Below are positions 35,070 through 42,968 of a stretch of DNA of 64,000 nt, in pieces. Position 1 is the stretch's first letter; every line of letters starts with the position of its first letter. This DNA comes from GAS188 sp963794475 (GTDB taxonomy: Bacteria > Pseudomonadota > Alphaproteobacteria > Rhizobiales > Beijerinckiaceae): contig CAWCDW010000010.1 in NCBI GenBank assembly GCA_963794475.1, positions 744,001 to 808,000 on the forward strand, read 5' to 3'. Below the pieces are notes generated by a model. The model saw only the letters and a list, made by a program, of their open reading frames with translations, had not been told where the DNA came from and made no database searches. A program made the translations under genes and the position numbers.

Positions 35070-35791
35070 GCCGCGGCCTCCCGGTCGCGGCTCGTCGCGA
35101 AGGCGCTGACATCGACGATACGGTCGACGAGCGCCTCGCGTACAGCCGCGTCGTGAAAGATTCCGAGGATCGCCGTGCCCGCACGCTTACGCTCCTCGAT
35201 CAGGGAGACCACGCAAGCGCTGTTTTGCGCGTCGAGCGAGGCCGTCGGCTCATCGAGGAGAAGGATGGCGTGGCGCCCCGCGAAGCCGCGCGCGATGTTG
35301 ACGCGCTGTTGCTCGCCGCCTGAAAAGGTCGAAGGCGGCAGCGACCAGAGGCGTTCGGGCAGGTTGAGGCGCGCCAGCAATCCTTGCGCCGTTGCCAGCG
35401 CTTCATTTTGAGCGGCGCCGCTTTCGCGGGCCGAAGCTGCAACGATATCGAGCGCTCCGACCCGGGGGATGACGCGAAGGAACTGGCTGACATAACCGAT
35501 CAATCGTCGCCGAAGCTCGATCACGGTGCGCGGCTCGGCACTGGCGAGGTCGACCTTCTTGTCTGCGTCGCGAATCCAAATCTGCCCTTGTTCGACGCGA
35601 TAATTGCCGAACGCGGCCTTGAGGATCGACGATTTGCCAATGCCGGAGGGTCCGCCGAGCGCCACGCATTCGCCGGCTGCGACCGAAAAGCTCACGCCCC
35701 CGACCACGGGCAGGACGAGGCCGCCCCGCAGGTGGAGAGTAAAGCTTTTGGCGAGGCCCTCGACCTGGATCAATGGGGCTTGGGGCGTCAT
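35066..35791 (-). CDS. phnL: C-P lyase complex ATP-binding protein PhnL
   Basis: 241 residues of ABC-ATPase type. Walker A is GGPSGIGKSS, the signature is FSGGEQQRVNIARGFAG, and Walker B is AILLLDEPTASLD. The start ITVEG-like LIQVEGLAKSFTLHLRGGLV is typical of PhnL rather than of transporter ATPases. With PhnG, H and I it couples ATP to ribose-phosphonate formation. Overlaps of 4 bp join it to phnK and phnN. Confidence 0.94.
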   Translation of the reverse strand: MTPQAPLIQVEGLAKSFTLHLRGGLVLPVVGGVSFSVAAGECVALGGPSGIGKSSILKAAFGNYRVEQGQIWIRDADKKVDLASAEPRTVIELRRRLIGYVSQFLRVIPRVGALDIVAASARESGAAQNEALATAQGLLARLNLPERLWSLPPSTFSGGEQQRVNIARGFAGRHAILLLDEPTASLDAQNSACVVSLIEERKRAGTAILGIFHDAAVREALVDRIVDVSAFATSRDREAAA

Positions 35792-36567
35792 GCGGCGAGC
35801 ACCGAGGAGACGAGAAGCTGCGTGTAGGCTTCGCGGGGGTCGTCGAGCACCCGGTCGGTGAGACCGGATTCGATCACCTCGCCGTCCTTCATCACCAGGA
35901 TGCGATGCGACAAGAGCCGCGCCACGGCGAGGTCATGCGTCACGATGATGGCCGCGAGGCCAAGATCGGCGACGAGCGCGCGGACGAGGTCGAGGAGCCG
36001 CGCCTGGACGGAGACATCGAGGCCTCCGGTCGGCTCATCCATGAAGACGAGTCGCGGCTCGGTGACCAGGTTCTTCGCGATCTGCAGGCGCTGGCGCATG
36101 CCGCCCGAGAAGCTGCGCGGCGGATCGTCGATGCGTTTGTCGTCGATCTCGACGCGCGCCAGCCAGTCGCGAGCCGTGTCGCGGATGCGCCCGTAGTGGC
36201 GCCAGCCGGTCGCCATCAGGCGCTCGCCGACATTGGCGCCCGCCGAGACATTCATGCGCAAGCCCTCGCGCGGGTCCTGATGGACGAACCCCCAATCCGT
36301 GCGTTGCAGGCGACGCCGCTCGGCCTCGGTCAATTCGCAAAGATCGCGCAGATGTCCGTTTTGGCGATAGGAGACCCGGCCCGCCGTGAGCTCGAGGCGC
36401 TGCGACAACAGCGCGAGCAATGTCGATTTGCCCGAGCCCGATTCGCCGACGACCGCGATCACTTCGCCGGGGTGAATCTCGAACGACACGTCCCGGCAGG
36501 CGAGACGCTCGCCGTAATACTTCGTGACGCCTTGCGCCACGAGGAGCGGGGCCTCGTTGGTGTTCAT
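35788..36567 (-). CDS. phnK: C-P lyase complex ATP-binding protein PhnK
   Basis: 259 residues from the ATG at 36567, which overlaps the phnJ stop. Walker A is GESGSGKSTLL, the signature is FSGGMRQRLQIAKNL, and Walker B is LVFMDEPTGGLDVSVQAR. PhnK binds the PhnGHIJ core and is needed for phosphonate breakdown. The longer reading frame up to 36702 is the antisense-like extension into phnJ and is not used. Confidence 0.95.
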   Translation of the reverse strand: MNTNEAPLLVAQGVTKYYGERLACRDVSFEIHPGEVIAVVGESGSGKSTLLALLSQRLELTAGRVSYRQNGHLRDLCELTEAERRRLQRTDWGFVHQDPREGLRMNVSAGANVGERLMATGWRHYGRIRDTARDWLARVEIDDKRIDDPPRSFSGGMRQRLQIAKNLVTEPRLVFMDEPTGGLDVSVQARLLDLVRALVADLGLAAIIVTHDLAVARLLSHRILVMKDGEVIESGLTDRVLDDPREAYTQLLVSSVLAA

Positions 36568-37418
36568 GGGGCGCCCTCGCAGTTCCCCGCGGCTCGGCGG
36601 CTCTCGCAATGATCCGTGTCGGAGCAAACGAAAATGCGCCCCCCGCGATCGTCGGTGAGGACCTCGTCGAGATAGACCCCCGCCGCTCCGCAAAGCGCGC
36701 AAGGCCGGTCGAAGCGCTGGACCTCGAAGGGATGGTCCTCGAAATCGAGCGAGACGACCTCGGTATAAGGCGGAATGGCGTAAATGCGCTTCTCGCGGCC
36801 GGCACCGAAGAGCTGCAGCGCCGGCGAGACATGCATCTTCGGGTTGTCGAATTTTGGGGTGGGCGAAGGGTCCATCAGATAGCGCCCGGCGACGCGCACC
36901 GGATACGCGTAAGTCGTGGCGATGTGGCCATGCCGTGCGATGTCCTCATAGAGCTTCACATGCATCGAGCCATAATCCTCGAGTGCGTGCATGAGCCGCG
37001 TCTCGGTCTCGCGCGGCTCGAGGAAACGCAGCGGCTCGGGGATCGGCACCTGGAACACGATGATCTGGCCCTCCTCGAGCGGCGTCTCTGGAATGCGGTG
37101 ACGCGTCTGGATGATGTCGGCCTCGCGCGTTTTCGTCGTTACCGCCACGCGCGCCACCTTGGCGAAGAAGGCGCGAATCGAGACGGCGTTCGTCGTGTCG
37201 TCCGAGCCCTGATCGATCACCTTGAGCACGTCGCTTGGTCCGATGATCGAGGCGGTGACCTGCACGCCGCCGGTTCCCCAGCCGTAAGGCATCGGCATCT
37301 CGCGGCTGGCGAAAGGCACCTGGTAGCCGGGGATCGCGATCGCCTTCAGGATGGCGCGCCGGATCATCCGCTTCGTCTGCTCGTCGAGATAAGCGAAGTT
37401 GTAGGAGGGGGCGCTCAT
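36564..37418 (-). CDS. phnJ: Alpha-D-ribose 1-methylphosphonate 5-phosphate C-P lyase
   Basis: 284 residues. The radical-SAM cysteines are C240, C243, C265 and C271, an exact CX2CX21CX5C spacing characteristic of PhnJ. The conserved glycine thought to carry the radical is in AIAIPGYQVPF (G31). PhnJ splits the carbon-phosphorus bond, releasing methane from methylphosphonate and leaving a ribose cyclic phosphate. It overlaps phnI and phnK by 4 bp each. It appears fully functional. Confidence 0.97.
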   Translation of the reverse strand: MSAPSYNFAYLDEQTKRMIRRAILKAIAIPGYQVPFASREMPMPYGWGTGGVQVTASIIGPSDVLKVIDQGSDDTTNAVSIRAFFAKVARVAVTTKTREADIIQTRHRIPETPLEEGQIIVFQVPIPEPLRFLEPRETETRLMHALEDYGSMHVKLYEDIARHGHIATTYAYPVRVAGRYLMDPSPTPKFDNPKMHVSPALQLFGAGREKRIYAIPPYTEVVSLDFEDHPFEVQRFDRPCALCGAAGVYLDEVLTDDRGGRIFVCSDTDHCESRRAAGNCEGAP

Positions 37419-38548
37419 TCGGCGGCCGCCCGGGTTTGCGCTTCAGGGAGCGTCGAGGCCGCGTGCCGCTCCTCCCATTCGCGCCGCAATCGCCGCAACA
37501 GCACGAGCTCGGCCTGGAAATCCACGTAATGGGGAAGCTTCAGATGCTCGACGAAACCCGTCGCCTGCACATTGTCGGCGTGAGAGAGCACGAACTCTTC
37601 ATCTTGTGCCGGCGCGGTGATCTCCTCGCCTAATTCACGCGCCCGCAGCGCCCGGTCGACGAGCGCCATCGACATCGCCTTGCGTTCGGATTGGCCGAAC
37701 GCCAAGCCATAGCCGCGCGTGAATTGCGGCGGCGCCTCCGCCGAGCCGCGGAACTGGTTCACCATGTCGCATTCGGTGACCTCGATCTCACCGAGCGGAA
37801 CGGCAAAGCCGAGCTCGGGAGAGTCAAATTCCACCTCCACGGTGCCGAAGCGGATTTCGCCGGCGAAGGGGTGGGTGCGCCCGAAGCCGCGCTGCGTCGA
37901 ATAGGCGAGCCCGAGGAGAAAACCCTCGTCGCCGCGCGCCAGGCTTTGCAGGCGCACGTCGCGGTCGGCGGGAAACTCCAGGGGTTCTCGCGTGATGTCG
38001 CCCGGCGGTGCCGCGGATTCGCAAGGGGCGTTTTCGATGAGCGCCTCGTTTCCGAGGAGCTCGGCGACGCGCGGATAGGAGGTGGACGCCGCCGCATCCG
38101 ATCGGCCCTGCGCCGCGCGCGCGGCGCGCGCGGCTTCGTCGGCGGCCTTGCCCATCTCGCCAAGGAGGCGATGCGTGTAGTCGAAGGTGGGGCCGAGGAT
38201 CTGTCCGCCGGGCATGTCCTTGAAGCAGGCGGAAATCCTGCGTTTCACGGTCATGCGCCCCGTGTCGAGCGGCAGGCTTTCGCCGAAGCGGGGAAGCGTG
38301 GTGCGATAGGCACGCGCGAGGAAGATCGCCTCGATGAGGTCGCCGCGCGACTGCTTGATGGCGAGCGCGGCAAGCTCCGTGTCATAGAGCGAAGCTTCCG
38401 TCATCACCCGGGCGACGGCGAGGGCGAGCTGCTCGCTGATTTGCACAAGCTCGATTTCGGCGATCGCGGGATCGCCCCGACGCGCTGTCGCAAGCTGCTC
38501 ATGGGCCGCCGCGATGGCCTTCTCGCCGCCTTTCACCGCAACGTACAT
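37415..38548 (-). CDS. phnI: C-P lyase complex subunit PhnI
   Basis: 377 residues, the family length. It begins MYVAVKGGEKAIAAAHEQLA, and has the conserved LIEAIFLARAYRTTLPRFGE and ESLPLDTGRMTVKRRISACF segments. PhnI is the catalytic nucleosidase that swaps the adenine of ATP for phosphonate, supported by PhnG, H and L. A GGGGG-containing ribosome-binding site precedes its ATG. It overlaps the phnH frame as sequenced; see phnH. Confidence 0.95.
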   Translation of the reverse strand: MYVAVKGGEKAIAAAHEQLATARRGDPAIAEIELVQISEQLALAVARVMTEASLYDTELAALAIKQSRGDLIEAIFLARAYRTTLPRFGESLPLDTGRMTVKRRISACFKDMPGGQILGPTFDYTHRLLGEMGKAADEAARAARAAQGRSDAAASTSYPRVAELLGNEALIENAPCESAAPPGDITREPLEFPADRDVRLQSLARGDEGFLLGLAYSTQRGFGRTHPFAGEIRFGTVEVEFDSPELGFAVPLGEIEVTECDMVNQFRGSAEAPPQFTRGYGLAFGQSERKAMSMALVDRALRARELGEEITAPAQDEEFVLSHADNVQATGFVEHLKLPHYVDFQAELVLLRRLRREWEERHAASTLPEAQTRAAAE

Positions 38549-39164
38549 AAGCGCCCCCTATTCCTCGACTTCGCGTCGAACGCGGCAGTGCCGCAAGGCG
38601 CGTGCCGCAGCAAAGCAAGAGATCGACGCCTTGCGGAAAGCGCGCGCGATTGGCGCGAAGCTCTTGCGCGAAGCTCGAAGGCAATGGCGCGGCCGAGACG
38701 GTGCGAAAGCCTCGAATGCCGGGACCGCGCAAGCACAAACCGGCCTCGTTGCCGAGCCGTTCCAGCTGGAGGAGAAGCGTCGTCGATCGATCGGGATATT
38801 CGAGGGTTCCTTGCGCGAAACAGGAAAGTTCCCGGCATTCTAGCGGATCGCCGATGAGGGCGAAGGCGGCGCGGGAAGGGTCGTCGACGAAGCGGCATCC
38901 CGTGTGAAAGCTCAAGCTTGCCGCGATGTCTCGATCGCTCGCGAAGGCTCGATCGAGAAACACCGGCGTGTCATGGTCGATGAGCGTGAGCGCCGCCGCC
39001 GCAAGCGAGGCCGCGAGCGCACGCGGCATATCCGGATCGACCGAGACCTCCTCGATCCGACCAGGATTGGCGGTTGCGTCCATCACGGCCCGGAACGTCG
39101 CCTGCGCGTCGAAGATGGGATCGGCGAAACCGCTGAAGCGCGGAAGCCGCGCGGCCGCTGTCAT
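38499..39164 (-). CDS. phnH: C-P lyase complex subunit PhnH (C-terminus probably frameshifted)
   Basis: 221 residues as sequenced. The body matches PhnH: FSGFADPIFDAQATFRAVMD, ANPGRIEEVS, LEYPDRSTTLLLQLERL and GPGIRGFRTV. The family normally ends soon after RLAALPRSTR. Here the frame continues 22 residues into phnI. One base less near 38571-38582 would give REVEE and a TAG at 38558-38560, leaving a 9-bp gap to phnI with a good ribosome-binding site. I favour that reading. The start overlaps phnG by 4 bp. Confidence 0.88.
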   Translation of the reverse strand: MTAAARLPRFSGFADPIFDAQATFRAVMDATANPGRIEEVSVDPDMPRALAASLAAAALTLIDHDTPVFLDRAFASDRDIAASLSFHTGCRFVDDPSRAAFALIGDPLECRELSCFAQGTLEYPDRSTTLLLQLERLGNEAGLCLRGPGIRGFRTVSAAPLPSSFAQELRANRARFPQGVDLLLCCGTRLAALPRSTRSRGIGGAYVRCGERRREGHRGGP

Positions 39165-39643
39165 CGCTGATCTTCCCCACGGACCATGGTGAAGAATTCG
39201 ACGCGGGTCGCCGCTGCCGCCGCGGCCTTGGTCCGCCGCTCATTTGCGATCCGGGCCTTGACGGGTGCCAAAAGCGCGGCTTCGATCTTTTCGCGCCAGC
39301 GGGGTTCGCGCGCAAGCGCCTCGAAGAGCGCTGCCTTCTCGGCCTTCGCGAGATCACGCCCGAGATGAAAGGCGGCGCCTTCCGTTCCCGCGTCGGTGAT
39401 GATCAGGCAGCGCGTCACCGTGGCCTCGCCGAGGCTGAATTTTGTGCCTTCTCCGCCAATGCGCCCTCGCAACATGACGAGGCCGGTCTCGGGGCGGCGC
39501 AAATGCCGGAATCCGGGCAGGGGGCCGATCGCGGCTTCAGCCGCGGCGAGTTCGGTGGCGCTCGCCGCGACGAGGATCGCCATTGTCGTTTGCCGAAGGC
39601 GTTCGGAGCCAATTTGCTCGTCTGTGCGGGAGGGTGCTGCCAT
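39161..39643 (-). CDS. phnG: C-P lyase complex subunit PhnG
   Basis: 160 residues from the ATG at 39643, chosen because the segment RLRQTTMAILVAASATELAA aligns with the family start. The conserved core is RRPETGLVMLRGRIGGEGTK and FSLGEATVTRCLI. PhnG is a structural subunit of the PhnGHIJ core complex. It is the first gene of the operon, divergent from phnF. No clear ribosome-binding site precedes the chosen start. Confidence 0.92.
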   Translation of the reverse strand: MAAPSRTDEQIGSERLRQTTMAILVAASATELAAAEAAIGPLPGFRHLRRPETGLVMLRGRIGGEGTKFSLGEATVTRCLIITDAGTEGAAFHLGRDLAKAEKAALFEALAREPRWREKIEAALLAPVKARIANERRTKAAAAAATRVEFFTMVRGEDQR

Positions 39644-39808
39644 GGAGGTTCGGCTCAATGGCCACTCGCTAGCTTCATCATGCAACAATGGGATGACGGC
39701 GGACGCTACGGTTCAGACGGTCGGGCGAGGGGTTGCGCAGGATGTTCTCTCCCCGAATGCCCGGACCGATCTCGCGTCGCATTCGCGCTCGCCGGCTCGT
39801 TGGTGAAG

Positions 39809-39820
39809 TGGTCTATACCA
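39809..39820. promoter_or_regulatory. PhnF operator 1
   Basis: TGGTCTATACCA; its complement, TGGTATAGACCA, is identical to the PhnF binding site described in Mycobacterium smegmatis. It sits 69 bp upstream of the phnF ATG and covers the predicted -10 box of the phn operon. Confidence 0.75.
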
Positions 39821-39841
39821 TTGGGCTCGCAAAATGGTCTA
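39812..39841 (-). promoter_or_regulatory. Candidate promoter of the phnG-M operon
   Basis: On the minus strand TAGACC (39836-39841) and TATAGA (39812-39817) are separated by 18 bp, each matching 4 of 6 sigma-70 consensus positions. Both hexamers lie inside the two PhnF operators, so repressor binding would block RNA polymerase directly. Confidence 0.5.
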
Positions 39842-39846
39842 GACCT
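39835..39846. promoter_or_regulatory. PhnF operator 2
   Basis: TGGTCTAGACCT contains the perfect 10-bp palindrome GGTCTAGACC and differs from operator 1 in only two positions. Its centre is 26 bp from operator 1, allowing two repressor dimers. It lies 42 bp before the phnF start. Confidence 0.7.
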
Positions 39847-39888
39847 CTCGACGGAAAAAATTTAAAAATCCCGACGACGGAGGAAAGG

Positions 39889-40665
39889 ATGAAGAGACAA
39901 AGCGCGCCGGATCGCGCTTCGCGGGAGAGGCTGGCGGATCCGCTTTGGCGGCGCATCGAGCATTCGCTGCGCAGCGCCATCGTCGGGGGACGCCACGCGC
40001 CGGGCTCGAAGCTGCCGCCGGACCGGCAAATCGCGCTCGACTATGGCGCGAGCCGCGTTACCGCGCGTCGCGCGCTCGCCGCGTTGGAGCAGGACGGGCT
40101 GTTGCGCATCGAGCATGGCAACGGCACTTTCGTCAGCGAGGACGCGCTCGTTCACTACAGGTTGGGCGGTGATCGCGTTCGCTTCAACCAGAACCTCATT
40201 GTGGTGGGCGAAGTCGAGAGGGTGGAGCGTCGCGTCCTCGGGACGCGGGAGACGAAGGCCGGCCGCGACATGGCGCGCCGGCTCGAGATCGCGCCGGGCG
40301 AACCCGTGCTCGAGCTGCGGATTGCGGCCTACGCGGATGATCGCCCGATATCGCTCGGCGTGCGCCATTGCCCGGCAAAGCGCTTTCGCGGACTGGCGGA
40401 GGCTTTCGCGCGCAAGGGCACGCTCACCGCGGCGCTGGGCGAGTTCGGCGTGACGGATTATCGTCGTGCTTCAACGGAAATCACCGCGCGCCTGCCGACC
40501 CCCGAGGAGGCAAGGCTCCTTTGCCAACCCCGCGTGCAACCGGTGCTCGCCTATGCCGCGACCGATGTCGAGGTCGCGACGGGGAAAGTGATCTCCCATT
40601 ACATGGGGTGCTTTGCCGCCCACCGTGTGGTGATCACGGTCGGGGATATGACGGAAGCAGGTTAG
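39889..40665 (+). CDS. phnF: Phosphonate operon repressor PhnF (GntR/HutC family)
   Basis: 258 residues from the ATG at 39889 behind GGAGGAAAGG. The GntR winged helix covers about residues 17-85 (LWRRIEHSLRSAIVGGRHAP, LPPDRQIALDYGASRVTARR, LLRIEHGNGTFVSED). The UTRA effector domain follows, with LEIAPGEPVLELRIAAYADD and the C-terminal MGCFAAHRVVITVG. It is divergent from phnG, with two PhnF-type operators between. It most likely represses both its own gene and the lyase operon until a phosphonate or phosphate-ester ligand binds. Confidence 0.9.
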   Translation: MKRQSAPDRASRERLADPLWRRIEHSLRSAIVGGRHAPGSKLPPDRQIALDYGASRVTARRALAALEQDGLLRIEHGNGTFVSEDALVHYRLGGDRVRFNQNLIVVGEVERVERRVLGTRETKAGRDMARRLEIAPGEPVLELRIAAYADDRPISLGVRHCPAKRFRGLAEAFARKGTLTAALGEFGVTDYRRASTEITARLPTPEEARLLCQPRVQPVLAYAATDVEVATGKVISHYMGCFAAHRVVITVGDMTEAG

Positions 40666-40717
40666 CCTAACACGGTCGCGGGGGCTGCGAGGAGCGTGCT
40701 CCTGTCCAATTCGTGCG

Positions 40718-41734
40718 TCACATCGATTTGCGCATGAGCGAGGCGCCCGCGGCGAGCGCGGCGAGCTTGGCATAGGCCACCGGCGAGGGCATCGGCGCCA
40801 TCCCGCAATTGGTGCAGGGAAAGAGCTTCTCGGGCGGTATGTGCGCGAGCGCCCGGCGGATGGTGTCGGCTACCTCTTCGGGCGTCTCGACAGCGTGGGA
40901 GGCCACATCGATGGCGCCGAGAAGCACATCCTTCCCTTTCAAGAGCGCGAGCAGCTCGATCGGCACGCGCGAGTTGCGGCATTCGAGCGAGACCTGGTCG
41001 ATCGAGCTTCGCGCAATGACCGGAAAGGTCTCCTCATATTGGCGCCATTGCGAGCCGAGCGTCCCCTTCCAGTCGATATTTGCCTTGATGCCGTAGCCGT
41101 AGCAGATATGGACCGCCCTCTTGCAGGAAAGCCCTTGCGCCGCGCGCTCGAGCGCAGCGATGCCCCAATCGGCGACCTCGCGCATATAGACGTTGAAGGC
41201 GGGCTCATCGAATTGCACTACATCGACGCCAATCGCGGCGAGCTCGCGCGCTTCCTCGTTCAAGGCGTCCGCGAAGGCGAAGGCGAGCTTGGCACGATCG
41301 CGGTAATGATCGTCCGCGATCGTGTCGACGATCGTCATCGGGCCGGGAAGCGTGAATTTGAGCTTGTGGCGCGTGTGCGCGCGGGCAGCGCGGGCCTCCG
41401 CCGCGTGCACCGAAGCTTTGCGGCGGATCGGCCCGGTGACGGTCGGCACCTCCGCCTTATAGCGGTCGGCGCGAATGCCGATCACGGTCTTGCGAGCAAA
41501 ATCGATGCCGTCGAGATTGGCGAGGAAGCCGTGCACGAAATGCGTGCGCGCCTGCTCGCCGTCACTCACGATGTCGATGCCGGCATCCTCCTGAAGCTTC
41601 ACGGCGAGCACCGTCGCGTCGAGCTTTCCCTGCTCGAGCGCCTTGCCTTCGAGCCGCCAGGCCGGCCAAAGCCGCTCCGGCTCGGCAAGCCAAAGGGGCT
41701 TGGGAAGGCTGCCTGCGACTGTGGTCTCGAACAT
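40718..41734 (-). CDS. MetE-like (cobalamin-independent) methionine synthase-family protein
   Basis: 338 residues from the ATG at 41734, preceded by GGAG. It corresponds to the catalytic C-terminal barrel of MetE: TTVAGSLPKPLWLAEP, DIVSDGEQARTHFVHGF, KFTLPGPMTIVDTIADDHY, DVVQFDEPAFNVY and the zinc-site residues in VHICYGYG and FPCTNCGMAP. The N-terminal MetE domain is absent, as in short core-MetE proteins that use methyl donors other than polyglutamyl folate. The donor here is unknown. It stands alone, convergent with phnF. Confidence 0.85.
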   Translation of the reverse strand: MFETTVAGSLPKPLWLAEPERLWPAWRLEGKALEQGKLDATVLAVKLQEDAGIDIVSDGEQARTHFVHGFLANLDGIDFARKTVIGIRADRYKAEVPTVTGPIRRKASVHAAEARAARAHTRHKLKFTLPGPMTIVDTIADDHYRDRAKLAFAFADALNEEARELAAIGVDVVQFDEPAFNVYMREVADWGIAALERAAQGLSCKRAVHICYGYGIKANIDWKGTLGSQWRQYEETFPVIARSSIDQVSLECRNSRVPIELLALLKGKDVLLGAIDVASHAVETPEEVADTIRRALAHIPPEKLFPCTNCGMAPMPSPVAYAKLAALAAGASLMRKSM

Positions 41735-42063
41735 CGGGGAGGACTCCGTTTCCATAAGAGACCCGATCATGCCCGAGATCGCGCCTCTCGCGAAATCACG
41801 GATACGTATTCACAGCCTGGGAGGAAACGCACTGAAATTGATGGGCCGCCCCAAGATTTGGCGTGGGCTTCGTGTGGAAGGGGCTTTCAAAAGGGCCTTA
41901 CATTGAATTTTGGCCAAACCGCCCGACATTGCCCCTCGCGCGACGATGTTCTATGAGGTGGCCCGCCTCTGCGAGCGCATCGCGGGGCGGCACTGGATCG
42001 GCATCGGCGCTTTTGCGCCGCGCTCTTCTCGGCTTGTCGTTCCTGGCTTCGATGTTCAAGGAC
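41735..42063. other. Intergenic region between the MetE-like gene and tRNA-Met
   Basis: 329 bp. It holds the leader of the leftward MetE-like gene and the promoter of the rightward tRNA. A short open stretch from the ATG at 41945 runs into the tRNA and lacks the genome's third-position GC bias, so I do not call it. I see no recognisable riboswitch. Confidence 0.45.
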
Positions 42064-42140
42064 GGCGGAGTAGCTCAGTTGGTTAGAGCAGCGGAATCAT
42101 AATCCGCGTGTCGGGGGTTCGAGTCCCTCCTCCGCTACCA
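42064..42140 (+). tRNA. tRNA-Met (anticodon CAU, elongator type)
   Basis: 77 nt folding as a complete cloverleaf. The acceptor stem is GGCGGAG/CTCCGCT (first pair G-U), followed by A and an encoded CCA. The D-arm is GCTCAGTTGGTTAGAGC, the anticodon loop carries CAT in GGAATCATAATCC, and the T-loop is GTTCGAGTC. The sequence is typical of elongator tRNA-Met in Hyphomicrobiales; an initiator would lack the first base pair. A tRNA-Ile2 with lysidine is the alternative for a CAU anticodon but fits less well. Confidence 0.93.
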
Positions 42141-42230
42141 TCGCTCAAAATTCACCATGCCTAACGAGATGCAGCGGATAATGCTAGGTCGTCCGCGCTT
42201 GCCGCGGGGCGGCATTTCGTCAAATGTCAG

Positions 42231-42767
42231 TCACTGACCATCCTTCGCGAAGGCCTTCGCCGCATCCTTGATCGCCCGCAACCCGGCCTTCGGCCCTTTC
42301 CAACCTAGGATCTCGAGTGTCTTGTCCTCGAGCTCGTCGGTCGCGATGAAAAACTTCTCGAGCTCTTGTTGGACCGGCTTGGAGAGTTCCCGCACGTCGC
42401 GGAGGTCTTGCTCCGAGTGCGAGCGCCGGGGCACCGCGAACAAACGGTCGTTGCGTTCGGTCTTGCCGTTGTTTTTCTGTTCGATCTGCAGAATGCCGAT
42501 CACGCGAGAAGTTACGACCAAGCCCGGAAAGGTCGCGGCCTCATGAATGAGCATGATGTCGATAGGGTCTCCGTCATCGGCCTTCGTCGAGGGCACGAAG
42601 CCCCAATCATGCGGATAGGTGAGTCCGGTGAGGAGAGTTTTCCTCAGCGTGAAAGCTTTCAAACTGGGGTCATAGGCGAATTTCGCGCGGCTGTTGCGGG
42701 GCGTTTCCACGACGACATGCACATCCCCATCGTGAGTGAAGGTCGCCAAGCTGATGAAGTTCGGCAT
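42231..42767 (-). CDS. ppa: Inorganic pyrophosphatase
   Basis: 178 residues of soluble family I. Metal-binding motif DDGDPIDIMLIHEAATFPG and upstream AYDPSLKAFTLRKTLLTGLT and YPHDWGFVPST are recognisable. It hydrolyses pyrophosphate to phosphate, pulling biosynthetic reactions forward. The C-terminal half differs from the housekeeping alphaproteobacterial Ppa (it has SEQDLRDVRELSKPVQQELE), so a second, divergent paralogue elsewhere in the genome is likely. It stands alone. Confidence 0.87.
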   Translation of the reverse strand: MPNFISLATFTHDGDVHVVVETPRNSRAKFAYDPSLKAFTLRKTLLTGLTYPHDWGFVPSTKADDGDPIDIMLIHEAATFPGLVVTSRVIGILQIEQKNNGKTERNDRLFAVPRRSHSEQDLRDVRELSKPVQQELEKFFIATDELEDKTLEILGWKGPKAGLRAIKDAAKAFAKDGQ

Positions 42768-42968
42768 GAGTATGGTCCCAATGCGGGCGGCCTAAGGATC
42801 GAAGCGGAGCATCCCTGAGGGGGGAGACTGCGTGAGGCTCAAACCTCTGACCGGATGCAAAGTTTATATCATTGATGCAGGGAAAACCGTGCGGCGACCT
42901 GGTCCTCCTCCGGTCAGTCCTGCGAATCTCCCCGGCCTCCGTGCGCCGGATTAGCGCTTCTCATCGGA

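Noticed and set aside
40718..42063. Searched for a SAM or cobalamin riboswitch before the MetE-like gene
   Set aside because: None of the conserved boxes could be placed with confidence in the leader.
41945..42080. Short open frame before the tRNA
   Set aside because: It runs into the tRNA gene, lacks a ribosome-binding site and shows no third-position GC bias.
42850..42885. Direct GATGCA repeats around an AT-rich core upstream of ppa
   Set aside because: Two 6-bp copies are expected by chance often enough; no known regulator site matches.
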